In this document: positions 1 to 12,334 of the stretch, in pieces
How positions within the stretch are numbered: the first letter of the stretch is position 1
How the letters are laid out: the number at the start of each line of letters is the position of its first letter
Source: Limnanthes douglasii subsp. nivea
Lineage: Eukaryota; Streptophyta; Magnoliopsida; Brassicales; Limnanthaceae
Assembly (NCBI GenBank): GCA_036936605.1
Contig: JAUPFV010000001.1
Span: 314,046,809-314,110,808, forward strand
Direction: 5' to 3'
Length of the DNA: 64,000 nucleotides
Notes under the pieces: model-generated
The model's input: the letters and a program-made list of their open reading frames with translations, nothing else
Database searches by the model: none
What the model was told of the DNA's origin: nothing
Translations under genes and position numbers: made by a program

Positions 1-2700
1 CTTTGATGACGCAAATAACCAAACCAGAGAATGGATCGTCCGATGCAAAAACCGATTATAACCCAACAATAGAAGTAATTAGAGTCATTTGTCCAAATGA
101 TTCTCGACTCAATAACCCAATTAGCAGATTTAGCAATTACTCATACTATCAATTACCTATCCTTTATTACTGGTTTTAATCACAGTGGAAGTAAAAATGC
201 ACTTTTTAGAACATAATATCTCAAAATTTAACTTGTTATGTTTTTTTATAAAAAAATCAAGAGAAATAAATAAGTTAATGTCACATTAGCAATCTTAAGA
301 GGTAAAAATGGAACGAAAATTGAAAATCAAATTAATTTTATTTTCACGTCGCAGCGCCGTGAAAAATATGGCACGCAATTAACTAAATTTATAAAAAAAT
401 TCAAGTCATTAACTATAACCGGACGTTTTGAAAATGACTAAATGAAATAAATAATTATATTAGAAAGACTCATCAAAAACTGATCTAATTAATCAATATG
501 TTAAATGGTTAGATGTTAAATGTATTTGTTAACATATCAAAAACTAATCTAATCAATCAATATGTTAAATCACATGAACGATGTAATAATTTTTTTCTCT
601 TATTCTTTTATTTTTATTTTCGAACTGAAGATATTATTTCTCTATTGTTTTAGTGGTTTTTTTGCCATTCATGTTTTTTTTTAAATATGTATAAACTTTT
701 GACATTCAAATTCAATAAGTACGTTTGTGTATGTTCTAAAATGATTTATAAGCATATTTATAATCTTGATTTTTTGATTTCGATTTATTATCATTCAAGA
801 TATAAATTTAATAGAACGATTGTAGATGTTGTTATTCCATTATAACGAACTGACATCTTTAATTATTATTTTTGTCCCAATTTATGTATAAAAATATTAT
901 ATATTTTTTTATCAAAAAATTTATAATATACAAATCTATAATAGCACTGATAACCATAACCTCATTTCTACATGGAATATATATAAATTAGTTTTTACAT
1001 GTTTTATTGTATTGAATATACGTTATATTTGATCTTTTGATAAAAATATATATAGTTTTAACCATTGATAAACGATTAATAACTTTTATTAAAATAACAA
1101 AAAAAAGTTAGAATAATTAATAAATTTTAAATAATATAATACTAATGTAATTATTATGTAAATTTTTATATATATTTATGTTAGAATAATAAAATTGAAC
1201 TTATTGATTTATCATTTAACTGAAATTTTATGTGTTTTCTATTTAAATGTTATAAAATATATATATGAAAAAAATAATATATAACAAACTTGTATTATAT
1301 TATTGAACATTGATAAATTTACGTACAACTATCACAAAATTATAGATTTAAATATCGATTTTTTTATCAAAACATTATAAAACAAAGTTTCATTTCCCTT
1401 CAAAATAGTAAACATTATAGATCGATTTTTATTTAAAATAATAAAAATTTACATGTGATTTTTTCAATAGCGGGTTATGGTTCTTTAAGTAAAATATTAC
1501 GATTATAAATCATAATATATATTATAAAATTATTATAGCTGAAAAATATAATCAAATCGAACAATAAATTTAAAAACAATTTTTTTTTAAAATTAATGGT
1601 TATGAATTCATTATTTTTAAGTTTTCGAACAAATTAATATAATGAAAAAAATTGAAGTCGTCTACTTCAAAATAGTGTTCTAAAGGTAAAAATAAGTAAA
1701 AAAACAAATTTGATATGAAATCATATAATAATAATAGTAATAATTTTTTAAAATATATTTATTTTAAAATATAATAAATGTTTCAATTTAAAATATGAAA
1801 GATAAACTTAAGTCGAGCATTATGAAAAAAATTAGGATCCGTGATCATTTAAGTATTAAATAGATGAAAAAATATTATTAATTTATTTTTAAAAAATGAT
1901 CAATAATGTTTTTAAAATAGTAAATATCTAATACACTACAATGTTATAAGTTTTATTTTTTGTTTTCATTGCGTTTCTTTGTCATGAAAACTTGGAATCC
2001 GAAATTATAAATTTTTCTCCAAAGTTTACGGACAAGATATTCTTTGAGATATCAATGAAAATGACTAACTTTTATTCTCTAAATTTACAAACGAAAAGCT
2101 AATCAAATTTTAGATAAAAATCATGATCTTTTGTTTTTAAAAATTTAAGAACAATTCGCAAAATTATACATCAATTATGAGCTAAAAGAAATCATAAAGA
2201 ATCATTTATTTATTGATGGAGATAAAAAATAATATTTTACTAGAGTTATGTAAAATTGAATAAATTCAACAAAATCAAATGAAATTATCAAAAAACTATG
2301 AACTAAGGGTGAAGCTATAAAATTATTATGTTAAGGAGTTAAATTTCAATGGTATTGTTGAAAACATAACTTTTACATCTAAATACTTTCAAATTTAATA
2401 GGTTTTGAACTTCATGATAAATTATTGTAAAGATAGCAGATTATTTAGTTTTGTTTGTTACAAATTTCATCTTGTTTATATATATATATGTTTTATCTTA
2501 AAAATAATTTTCACTTACTATCCGTAGGATGAGCAGCAGTCACATTTTAGAAAAATATAATCTAAAATATTATAAAATCTGATATGTCTTATCTAAAATC
2601 TTATGAATTTTGATATACCTAATCTAGCCTTCCATAAAATGTAAACTTGGTCATTTATCCATATCACTTAGACTGAAAAAATATACAATATATAAGTGAA
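1..2700. other. AT-rich intergenic DNA, no gene seen
   Basis: Very AT-rich sequence with many short A and T runs. All six frames are broken by stops and I see no conserved protein motif, RNA gene or tandem array. It is probably decayed intergenic or old transposon DNA. Confidence 0.6.
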
Positions 2701-2884
2701 TGAAATATATTAACTAACGTGAGGCTTGTTGGGAGTGAACCAAAAAACAAAGTCGTGCTAGATATTATTCTAACAACTATATAGTTTTAAGCAATAAAAT
2801 TTGGCAAAATATGTTCAGTTTTTAAAATCTAACTTGACTTACCCCAAATCCTATAAGACGTATCATATCTACTAACACAAAATT

Positions 2885-3100
2885 ATATTGTGATAGTCAA
2901 AACACCATACAGTTTATAGAGAATTAAATTTACCATGAGCATACAAAACACATAGATGTCATGTATAATTTTATACCAAATTATTGATGTAAAGAAAGTG
3001 TCTACGCACAGCAATCGAACCAATGTAGTATGAGTACAAAAGTTTATGAAGTGTTTAAACTGGTTTGATGTTTGTAACATTACAAGAAAGCCTTAAAGGC
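2885..3100 (+). pseudogene. Ty1-copia RNase H C-terminal relic
   Basis: Plus-strand translation with one stop resembles the end of copia pol: a DSQN-type motif, then a degenerate version of the ENQ-x-H-x(2)-TKHIDV motif that marks the C-terminus of copia RNase H. It is the same segment as the relic at 40930-41220 and, like it, is followed by an LTR beginning TGTTGAGAA. The rest of the element upstream is gone or unrecognisable. In copia elements this part of pol degrades the RNA strand during reverse transcription; this copy is dead. Confidence 0.65.
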
Positions 3101-3173
3101 ATTTGGTGAGTCAGATAAAGAGAAGTTTCTATATTGATAGGGAAAAAATAATATTCGCCTTAAGGAAAATATT

Positions 3174-3660
3174 TGTTGAGAATAAGTCGAGCAGTCTTTA
3201 AGCTTTTAGGATGGGTTATATAATGGTTCCCTCCAAATCTATGGTGATTTTTATGTTCATAGTGTTTTTTTATGTTCATAGTGATTTCAATGACGATTCT
3301 TATGTTTACAATGATTCTTGTGTCAGTCGTGATTCTGACGTTCACAATTATATTTATGTGATTCTCATGTTCACAATGATATTTATGTATATGGTGATTC
3401 TTCAATTATTAATATTAAGGCTATTGGGCATATTATGTCTATTATCTAGATATTCATTATACAATTCATGTTTAATCCGCTATAAGTAGGTTCCTATGGT
3501 TATAGAAAATATATGAATTTATAACTGTTTTCTATTATAGTGAAACTCTTTATTTCGGTAGCATCCGTAGATGTAAATATTATTTTCTAACCACGTTAAA
3601 TTATGTTTTATTGTCAAACTATGTTAAAATTATGTATTCTTTTCTTCCTTAATCTTATGT
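3174..3660 (+). mobile_element. Decayed copia 3' LTR
   Basis: The sequence begins TGTTGAGAA just after a purine-containing tract that follows the RNase H relic, as a 3' LTR should. The same start and the same later landmarks (an ACCACGTTAAAT segment near 3590, then a T-rich stretch) recur in the LTR at 41308-41765. The start is well supported; the end is approximate because no partner LTR or target-site duplication was found. Confidence 0.55.
3240..3420 (+). repeat. Degenerate ~18-bp minisatellite inside copia LTR
   Basis: About nine diverged units built on GATTCTTATGTTCACAAT lie head to tail within the LTR. The related LTR at 41308 carries a few units of the same motif. The open frame seen here comes from the repeat and is not taken as a gene. 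Confidence 0.5.
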
Positions 3661-4380
3661 AAAGCCCATCTATGATATGACTTCATCATATATATATTGG
3701 TTTTTTCTTAGTTTTATAAAAAAAGGAAATGACACCAAAAGTACATAGTCACAAACTATACTGTCATCTAATACATACAATATCATTTATGCTTATTTGG
3801 TACCCATTTCATGTAAATAACTTCCACTCAATACCCATTTTTGTATACTATAAATACCCTCCACCAACTATATAAGCTTAATTTTTTTTTGTTATAAGTT
3901 GTTTTCCCCCTATTTGATTTTTAAACATTTAAATTTGTTGTAACCACCTCTTTATTTCATACCATATTTATTATACTAAAAAAGCCTATTTTTCTCAATT
4001 CATATCATCGACTTAGGTTAAACGGAGTCGATTAAACACATCGGAGTGGGTATATCGACGAATCTGAATAGTGTTTCTCAGTCCATCGACAAATAAATCG
4101 TGCATCAACCGTTTCTCAGCATCATCAGAGTTTCTGGATTTTGGGTTGTTCATACAACCAGAACCAACGAGTGTTTTTTATGATTTTTCTCTTTTCCCGA
4201 TTGTTTTATCAGTCAGGTGAGCTATATCTTACGAGCTTTCTTTGTTTATGGTTATATTTTAGTTATTTTTTTAGAAACAAAACATATATTGGTAGTATTT
4301 CATGAGTTTTTGTTGGGAAATAAGTTATAAAATGGTTGTATTATGTATTCTTTTAGTTATTATATTTGTTTAAGGTTTGA
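3661..4380. other. AT-rich DNA, possible left end of MULE-1
   Basis: No coding signal. A stretch near 3780-3870 (TATAAATACC box near 3850) loosely resembles the reverse complement of 10200-10320, which would suit long terminal inverted repeats of the Mutator-like element between them. The match is degenerate and the element ends cannot be fixed by eye. Confidence 0.25.
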
Positions 4381-4489
4381 AAAAATATATAGAATCGATT
4401 TTAAAGTTGTCAGACACGTGTTGTTAATGATGCAAGTTCATCGGAGGAAGATGTGAGTTTTGTGCATTTCTTCATGATATTCATTTTGT

Positions 4490-7400
4490 ATATGAACATG
4501 CGAGTTTAGTGAGGAAATATTTATAGTGACCATGCAATTCATTCGTAATTTACTATGTGATTCCTTTTGTAACAGACAATGTTATTCTTGTGTATGCAAT
4601 TGTTTACAAATATTAGAGTTGTGTTAACAACCATATGATAATGGTGTTATCAGATAGTGCGAGTTATCTTTAATAATAGGTATGTTATTTCTTTGTATAC
4701 TCAACCATGCGATGCCTTTTATATTAGACCATACGAGTTTCTGTTTGTTAAACATGCGACTTGTCATATAATAGACCTTGATCCTAACTATTTCTTAATT
4801 GTTCAATACATAGTAAGGTGTGTCTAAACCATGAGTTTGTATTTGCAAACATGGTCACCAAACTTTAATTGTTTCTTTTACTAAGTTTAAAAAGTTTCAA
4901 AGTATTCAAGAGCATGTTGAACATAGATGGGACGAGTTGTTCAAAGGTAAGTACATTATTACCTACTCATGTAGCGATAACAAGAATTATTTGCTTAATA
5001 ATGAGAATGATTTTGTCGGTTTAGATGTATATCTTGACGTAAAGTTAAAAAAGTGTTAGTTTTGTTATTCAACAACAACTCGTTAGTAAGTTTGTTGTTC
5101 AAAAACGTAAACAACCTAGCATAAGTTTAGAAGAACCCCCGAATAATCAACTAACTAGTGGGGAGTTACAGGTGTTGGTCAAGTTTTTTATGAAGGTGTT
5201 GCAACTCTAAGGTTATCTTTATGCATATATACCTTAAAACATGGTTTTTTTAAATACATGCATAATACAATAAGTAAGATCACTGCTTATTATGAAAATA
5301 CTCAACTGGATGTAAATGGAGACTTTATGCATCATTTGATTATGGTATCGGCTTCATGATGATTAAGCGGTTTCTTGAATGATATACTTGCAACCTCATT
5401 TTATCCATTCAACATTGAAATAATTTGACACCAAATTTGATTGTGGAGGAAATTCATGACTCTATTAGGAATTTTCATTATGTGACAGTAAAAAGTATAC
5501 AATCTATAGTTAAATAGGACTACGATTTAGAAATCTCTTACCATCTCGCATTGGATGATTTAGAGAATGCAGAGAGAGGAGTTTTCAGAAATAGTTCTAG
5601 TTTTTTAGTTTACCCAAAGGATACTTCAAATGATTGAAGAGTCGTGATATTACTATCAACTACCACTTCGAATTAGCTGCTGGAAATGTCTTCAAGCATT
5701 ATTTATAGCTTTATGTTCATGTCTTTAAAGTTTTCAATTATTGTTTACCGATGTAACCTTTTTTAACTAGGAAGTATATAGATTATTGATATCTACCATC
5801 GTAAATAATGGTAACAACGGTTAGTTTCATGATTTTCTTATATTTTCATGACCTGAGAGTTTAGTTGAAATTAGAAACGATCATGCGATTCTAGTGTTGA
5901 CGACAATGGGAGTTGTGTTGGAACATGAACTATGCGAGTTCTTGTATATTTGAATCATGCTACTTGTCATATAACAGACCATGCAAATTATATGTATATT
6001 TGACCATGGTAGACATGTAAAAGCAGTGTTTGATGATAATGAGAGTTGTGTTGTAGCATAAAACATGCGAGTTCTTGTATATTTGAACAATACTACTTGT
6101 CATATAAGAGACCATGCAGTTTTTTTTGTATATTTGACCATACTAGACATGCAACAACAGTTTACTTATTTTGTTTTGCAGGTATATTCCATATTGTATT
6201 TGATATTGTTGGTAGTGAAGATGCTGACAATTGGTTATGGTTTTTGGAGAGTTTGAAACCTCATTTGTTGGAGCGACAAATCACATTTATTTTGGACCGT
6301 CATTTAGGTATCATTAATGATATTTCTGTTTTGTATCCAAACTACTATCATGCCTACTATATTTTCCATCTTGTTCATAATTTGAGGTTTGCTCTGGATC
6401 ATACTAATAAAGATTTTAAAGATATGATGTTAGGTATGTTTAATAGATGTGTTTAAGTATTTTCAAAGGTATGATGTTAGGTATTTTTAACCGTGTGAGT
6501 TTATTGAATATTAAACATGCTACTTCTTCATTATGATCCAACCAAGCGAGTTCTTGTATATTAAACCATCATATCTACTTAAAAGGCCTAAACGAGATCA
6601 TAAACTTTTTATATTAATTAAAACGAGATTAAAAGTTGCCTTAAATGAACAAAAAAAATGCCCGAAGAATCTTCATACACTCAACGGTAACAAAATATAT
6701 TACTATAGTTTAGGGTTGGTCCATTTATAGCAAAATGAAAACATGCAAATGAAAACGATCGACCATCAGAAGAATAGTCTTCTTCATCGGACTCTTCATC
6801 TTCATATATATCGTTATCATCTTCCTCCTCTTTAGTATCATTCTCTATCTCGTTATCTACCTCATCATATTCTTCATTCATGTCTAGTATTTCTTCTTTT
6901 TCTTTTTCTTTTTCTTCAGACTCCCCTCTCTTCTGTTTTTGTTGTGGAAGCTCCTTGGGGTCAGACTCATCTCCCAATAGTGACCCAAAATCTAAAGAGT
7001 AGTATTCATCATGAAATGAGAATATGGACTCGTCTCTTGAATAGTCCGAGGAGTACTTGGTGGTGGTCGTGTGTTTGTAGTTCGAGAAGTGTTTTGAAGA
7101 GTCAGAAAGGCCATCATCCGAAGATGATGATTAGCCATAAGATTCGAAAGAGGAACAAAAATGGGCCATAGTTTTTTAATATGAAGAGTTTATAAGTCTT
7201 TTACTTTTAAAAGCTTACGTATACTACCCTCTCTGTACTCTTATTTATCGGCAGAACTCTAACTCAATCTCGATATTTGTTTTGTAGTTATTGCTTTAGT
7301 CATGATTATATCTCTACTTGTGTCAAATCAAGCAATAAATTAGGTAATTGAATTAACTATAACCTTAAATAATGATATGATTAGATAACCACTAGTTGTC

Positions 7401-9620
7401 ATTTCCTTTATTAATTACCATGCATGCTCAGTGTAGAGACCGGTTACCAACACATTTAAAAAATAGACACTCATGCGAGATCTTTGCAATTTAACCATAT
7501 GAACACTACATACGTTTCTTATCAACATAGCTCATGTAGGCATTCATCTTTATTTTTCGTCTGGCTCTCTGATGTAAAATAAAACTGGTACGACTTTGGA
7601 ATGTGGTCGTATTATTTGTTCAAATGCTTGTTTGACCTTTGGATATCGTTGCAATGCTCTATGAGGTCCTCCGAGTATTCTTCAACTTTGGTAGAGTCAG
7701 GTTTTGTTCGACAAAAACATTATTAATGGTGCCAAAATAATTCATCTTCTACCCCATGAAACCCCAGTGGGGTTTTCCGGCTTGATGTTGACTGGATGGT
7801 TGAGGGCTGGTTTGTTCGGGGTTGGGTGGTCGGTGGTTGACTTGGATGTGGTGGCATTTTGTTTGTTTTTTGGGCTACAGTTTTAATCATTTTCCTAGGC
7901 CTTTCATCCGGTACAATTGGTACAACATTTGGGTTCTCACTTGCTTCACCGCATCAAAATGTTATTCATTCAACCTTTGTCAACGTCAACTCAGCCTCCA
8001 AACCTATCCAATGAAAGCAACCCAGTAAAACATTCATCACTATAAATCTTATTGGTTTCTCACAAGCCATGAGATTCGTTTAGTTCTCAACCATACGAGT
8101 TCTACGCTACTAAAACTATGTGAGTTCTATTATACTAAAACTATCGATGTTCAATGATACTAAAATAATGTGTTTTTCCTTCAGTTAGAAACTATGCGAT
8201 TTATATACACCGCTTGCAACGTTCTCGCAACAAACAATGTGCTATAGACTAATTATTTGATACATCATCATCTTTTACCAGGTGAAGCTTTTCAATCATC
8301 TTCATGGTTGACGATTTGGACACTAATCCCCCACCATTTATAACATTTTGGGATCATGTCCGGTCTGGCGAGTGCTTGCGTAATGGTTGTGTGCTCTATG
8401 ATGAAGGGTTGAATCCTAAATTCTATTAGCATATGGACATCATACTTAAACTTATATTTAATTACGTAGCAACATTCTTATGAACAAAAGTGCAACGCAG
8501 CCAATATCTCTATCGGGTTTTTTCGGCAGTAACACAAGCTCTAATTGACCTAAGAATATTCTATAATATTTCTCTAGATTAATCGTAGTTTTTTATTTTC
8601 CTACGTATTTGACATAATATACTGTTGTCCAACCCAATATATATCCCAAAATTGAGTAGAACATGGTAGACCAAAGAAACAAGATCAATACTCGAGCAAC
8701 ATCCTTCGCAACATTCTCCCCGCCTTCCCTGATGGCTTTGACTATACATTCCTGTAAAACATCATACACCATGAAAATTTAGTGTTAATTACCATGTTAT
8801 ATTAATGCAGTTGAAAATCCTTTATTTATAACAAACCTTAGATATAAAGATACCTATATCATACCATTCGTTAGCGATTTACTATTTTTCGTGTTGGCTT
8901 TTCTTGATCTTCCAACCATGAAGTATGTTTGCATGATCCTGGACTCCGTTTCGGAAACTTTTTCGAATCAAGTTAGGAATCAACCTGCTTTGGTTAAAGG
9001 CATTTTCTCGGTGTCGTATTTAATCCCGAAAGTATCCTTTACATCGTTAGTCGTTAGCTTTACCAGTTTCAACCCAATTCAGAAAACGTCTTCCTTAACC
9101 AAGTACATCTTTATAATCTCTTCAATCAGTTGAGAATGCTTTCATCAAGAACTTCTCGTTACAGAGGTCGAATGAGGCTTTCAAAATCATATAAAAGGGT
9201 GTATTTTTTCAGCTTCGATGTGTCCGAATGTAATGAATTTTTTATATTATATTTAAGATACTTACTAATCCCGATATGTTGAAACATGCTTTCAGAGACA
9301 TACTAAAAATATGAATCCACATGGGTTTATTAAAGAGAAAATAAACATGTCAATTCTTTAAAATGTCAACCATACTACTTCTTTGATAATTAGCAATGCT
9401 ACTTCTTTGAAAATTCAACCATGTTATTTCTTTGAAAAAATAAACATGCAAGTTTAGAGGAAGAAAGAATGTACAACCACTACCGTGAGATTTCTTTGAA
9501 CTAGCAAAACATTCCCTAGCACAATACAACCTTGCGAGTTCTTCGTACAATAACTAAGGAAGATGCAAGATCTTCATATTTTCAGAGGATGAAGATGCGA
9601 GTTTAGTGTATTTTCACATG
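4490..9620 (+). repeat. Dispersed degenerate 25-bp minisatellite (CATGCGAGTT type)
   Basis: Clusters of diverged units close to ACCATGCGAGTTCTTGTATA lie at about 4496-4830, 5880-6160, 6490-6570, 7470-7500, 8060-8200 and 9340-9620. In 5928-6010 consecutive units repeat every 24-25 bases. The blocks at about 5930-6010 and 6062-6140 are copies of one another. The clusters avoid the recognisable transposase exons. Confidence 0.6.
4885..6456 (+). pseudogene. MULE transposase pseudogene (MULE-1)
   Basis: Exon-like blocks of a Mutator-family (MuDR-type) transposase. The first (4885-5059) carries the N-terminal WDELFKGK...Y domain. A second (about 5560-5825) is a heavily mutated catalytic region. 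The third (about 6180-6456), after a possible AG acceptor at TTTTGCAG, carries the best-conserved part: DIVGSEDADNWLWFLESLK, then ITFILDRHLGI and YHAYYIFHLVHNL, matching the usual second-Asp block, ISDRH motif and YC-x-YHL-x-HN helix. The family cuts and pastes DNA as a DDE transposase. Stops and frameshifts show this copy is dead. The noncoding blocks between exons hold the 25-bp minisatellite. A convergent minus-strand gene may follow, as in MuDR. Confidence 0.75.
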
Positions 9621-10107
9621 CACATTGACAAAAAATCGAGAATTGAGTCGCATACGACTAAACCCATGAAACAAAACAATACACTACAACCTAGAAACAA
9701 CATAACATATTTAAATGTAACACATTATATGCACCGACGAACCCTCGAAGGTACCCATAATTATAATCTCCACTAAAATCAGAAGCTAACAATGATCAAC
9801 GATATACCTAATAACAATATGAGTTTAACTAAGAACGTAGTTGTAATGAATCACTAAAATACACTCAAGGCAGAAGCTAGGTGATGGTGAAGCAAGGCCA
9901 TATAGTGAAATTCTTTTACTGTTTTGATTTTGATACATATTTGGGTTTTTTGAGCTCTTAAGGGAAAACTAGTCGGCAAATACATATTCATTGACAAGAA
10001 TAACGACTGACATGTTTTGTTTGTATGAGATAAATCCGTTAGAGGTGTCATCGGAGGTAGCCGAGATTGTTACAAGGTTTTGTCCGGTAGGTTTACTGAG
10101 TTTCATG
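6681..10107 (-). pseudogene. Unrecognised minus-strand coding remnant of MULE-1
   Basis: Several minus-strand pieces look coding but no function can be assigned. A start region at 10107 opens for about 45 codons before a stop. Around 8740-8600 a TTTTACAG acceptor precedes a hydrophobic segment (ARVLILFLWSTMF...), reminiscent of the all-helical domains encoded beside some plant MULE transposases (DUF1985/Ulp1-associated or PMD-like). At 6977-6681 a 98-codon frame is rich in Glu and Asp with a KEKEKEE run. Convergence with the plus-strand transposase fits a two-gene MULE. The pieces may not belong to one gene, and the stretch between them is mostly noncoding. Confidence 0.3.
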
Positions 10108-10109
10108 GT

Positions 10110-10744
10110 TTCGTCGGATTTAGTGATTTAACTGTCTTTAGTGAGTTTGAGAGGGAATGAGTAATGAAAGGTATTAGTTCAAAAGGGAAAAAATGTTCAC
10201 AGCCTAAAACATCTTATTTATACTAGTAAGAGTATTTTTGTATATTTTTTAGGTCCATATACTTATTGGTAGTATGTAATGTTTTGGTACTATTTGAGAG
10301 ATATTTGAGTGGATATTTATGAATATATTTTTTATAAATTTTTTGTTGAATCAAATTAGTATTATATTTTAAAGATAAAAATGAAATCAAAATTAAAATT
10401 TTAAAATAAAAATAAAATAAAAAAGGCTTCCCTAACAAAATTTGGCCTTGTTATTTGTATTTCCAACAACCACCCGCAAATTCTTAAACCTAAAATTCTG
10501 GACACATTTTTATGACTTCATTAAAATCTTAGTTTTAATAAAAAAAAATTGTGAATCAAATAATTATTCTATTTGTTTGAAATAAAATTCGAACTTAATT
10601 TAAATATTTTAAAATAAAATAAAACCAAAAGAATGTTTCCAACAAAATTTCGACTTTGTTATTTGTACTTAAAATTGAAATACTTAACTGAACTTAACCG
10701 TTGGATTAATTTTTAAAAAAATAGTACTTTAGTTAAGCATTATA
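10110..10744. other. AT-rich DNA, possible right end of MULE-1
   Basis: No gene seen. 10200-10320 reads, in reverse complement, somewhat like 3780-3870 and may be a decayed terminal inverted repeat. The rest is A/T-run DNA with stops in all frames. Confidence 0.3.
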
Positions 10745-11439
10745 ATTCGTTGTTATGTATGCTAGAGGAGTTCGCGAGCTATTCAAGAATAAGCTGGTAT
10801 TGAGGCATAAACTTGGATGAGTACGCAACTTCGGGTATTTTAAAGTTACGATAATGAGAAGCAAATGTATTGAGGCATAAACTTGGATGAGTACGCAACT
10901 TTGGGTATTTTAAAGTTACGATAAAAAGAAGCAAACCATTACGTCTACATGATGCTGACATCATTCGATATACACAAATGAACATAGAAGATCTTTCAAC
11001 TATTTACCTAAAAGGTTACGTCCATTGTTATCTTAAGCCGGATAATATTTTTGTTTTTTGTACTTTTAATCCAAGCACAAATTTATGTTCAGCTCAACTT
11101 AAAATTGCCGATTTTGGATTAGCAAAAGAGCCACATGAAAGGATTAGCAATGCGAAGTTTAAATTCCGAAGTACTCTAGATCATATGTCACTGTATCGTG
11201 GTCGAGAGGCTAACCAGAGAACTGCTTGGAGATTCGAAACAATTGAGGATGTCGCGTATCAGCTTCTTGTGGGATCTCAAAAACCAAATATACCGAAAAA
11301 CATATCAGCAGAGGCCAAATATTTTCTTAAGATATATTTGTCACCTAACCCTGGAGATAGGTGGACGACGGACATGCTCATTCATCATCCAATATGGTGG
11401 AGCAAACTCAGTCTTGATCCTAACTCCAAACAATGTTAA
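10745..11439 (+). pseudogene. MAPKKK-type protein kinase pseudogene 1 (C-lobe half)
   Basis: A 153-codon frame from 10978 resembles the C-lobe of plant MEKK-like MAPKKK17/18-20/21 kinases. It has VHCYLKPDNI where the catalytic loop should read H-C-D-LKPDN (Asp replaced by Tyr), KIADFGLAKEP (the Mg-binding DFG), FETIEDVAYQLLVGSQKPNIP, and a final DRWTTDMLIHHP block. The stretch between the activation segment and FET, including the D-I-W-S-L-G region, is missing. Upstream, 10745-10970 is N-lobe DNA scrambled by a 70-bp tandem duplication. The first Gly-rich loop is absent. A second copy at 49283 keeps the N-lobe but lacks the C-lobe. Loss of the catalytic Asp rules out normal kinase activity. 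Confidence 0.75.
10801..10934 (+). repeat. 70-bp tandem duplication in kinase pseudogene 1
   Basis: The unit starting TGAGGCATAAACTTGGATGA occurs at 10801 and again at 10871, almost identical through AAAGTTACGATAA. The matching place in kinase pseudogene 2 (about 49472) has a single copy, so the duplication arose after the two copies separated. Confidence 0.85.
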
Positions 11440-11485
11440 AATGAATAAATATGCGTAGTTCAATAACTTCTCGTTTAACTCTTAT

Positions 11486-12256
11486 GACATCTCTAACCCT
11501 TGGTCTCGGTCGAGACCGAGGGTCGAAAATGATTTATAACCGTAGGTTCGAATTACTATTCAGGATCGATTTCGGGGTCTGCGAAAAGAGAAAATGGACA
11601 GAAATGTTGGTGAGAGAAAAGCAGTTTTAGTCGCAAAAGAGGAGAGAGAAAGCCTAAAGAAAGTCAAGAGAGGAGAGAGAAGTTTATTTAACTCGTGAAT
11701 CGTAATTGAATAGTTTAACGTAAATTTTAATATGATTATGTAATTAAAATTCAATTTGTGATATATATTGTAATCAAATTTAATCTGTAATATAATTCAA
11801 ATTTGATTCTAACAAAAAAATAATTTATAATAAAAAAGTGAAATATAATATAAATTTAAATCTAATAAAAATCTAATTTGTTTGTAGATGGAATTTAATT
11901 TGTTTGTCGTAAATAAAAATTAAACAAATAAATTTATAACACAAATTTTTTAAAAAAAAATTGTAAAAAAATATAAAAATATATTAATTATTAATTAATA
12001 ATATATGTTTTATTATTTATTATCATGTTAGTAAAAGTAGGATGGTAATGCAAAATATTTGATAGATTGTGATAGAGTTATAAAAAACGGGTGAGATTAA
12101 TAATTAAAAAATAATGAAATTGTTTGAATCAAATTTTTTATATTAAAAATATTTGAAATAGCAAAATAATGATTAGAAGGTGTGTTACATATCTGTAAAT
12201 AAATAAAAGTTTACGAAGACTTGCCCATATCTCTAAACTTGCTATTAGAGATGGCC
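11486..12256. mobile_element. Probable MITE, ~770 bp
   Basis: The left end reads GACATCTCTAAC and the right end, on the opposite strand, GCCATCTCTAAT, a short terminal inverted repeat of a type common in plant PIF/Harbinger- or hAT-like MITEs. A perfect palindrome, CTCGGTCGAGACCGAG, lies near the left end (11504-11519). The interior is AT-rich and noncoding. No clear target-site duplication is visible, so the ends and superfamily are uncertain. Confidence 0.45.
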
Positions 12257-12325
12257 TTCTAATACCAAGTAAATATAAGATGAAAAATATGTTAGTAGGT
12301 ACCAAAAAAACTACATCTTCGTAAG

Positions 12326-12334
12326 AAGTTTAAC
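12326..12334 (+). repeat. LINE target-site duplication, left copy
   Basis: AAGTTTAAC here is repeated at 19648-19656, directly after the A-run ending the LINE. It sets the LINE 5' end at about 12335. Confidence 0.75.

Noticed and set aside
3211..3489. 92-codon plus-strand frame rich in Phe, Ile, Val and Tyr, like a membrane protein
   Set aside because: It is the translation of the 18-bp minisatellite in a copia LTR; the opposite strand is also open for the same reason.
10978..11439. Intact protein kinase gene
   Set aside because: The N-lobe is missing, the catalytic Asp is Tyr and the DIWSLG region is deleted, so it is a pseudogene.
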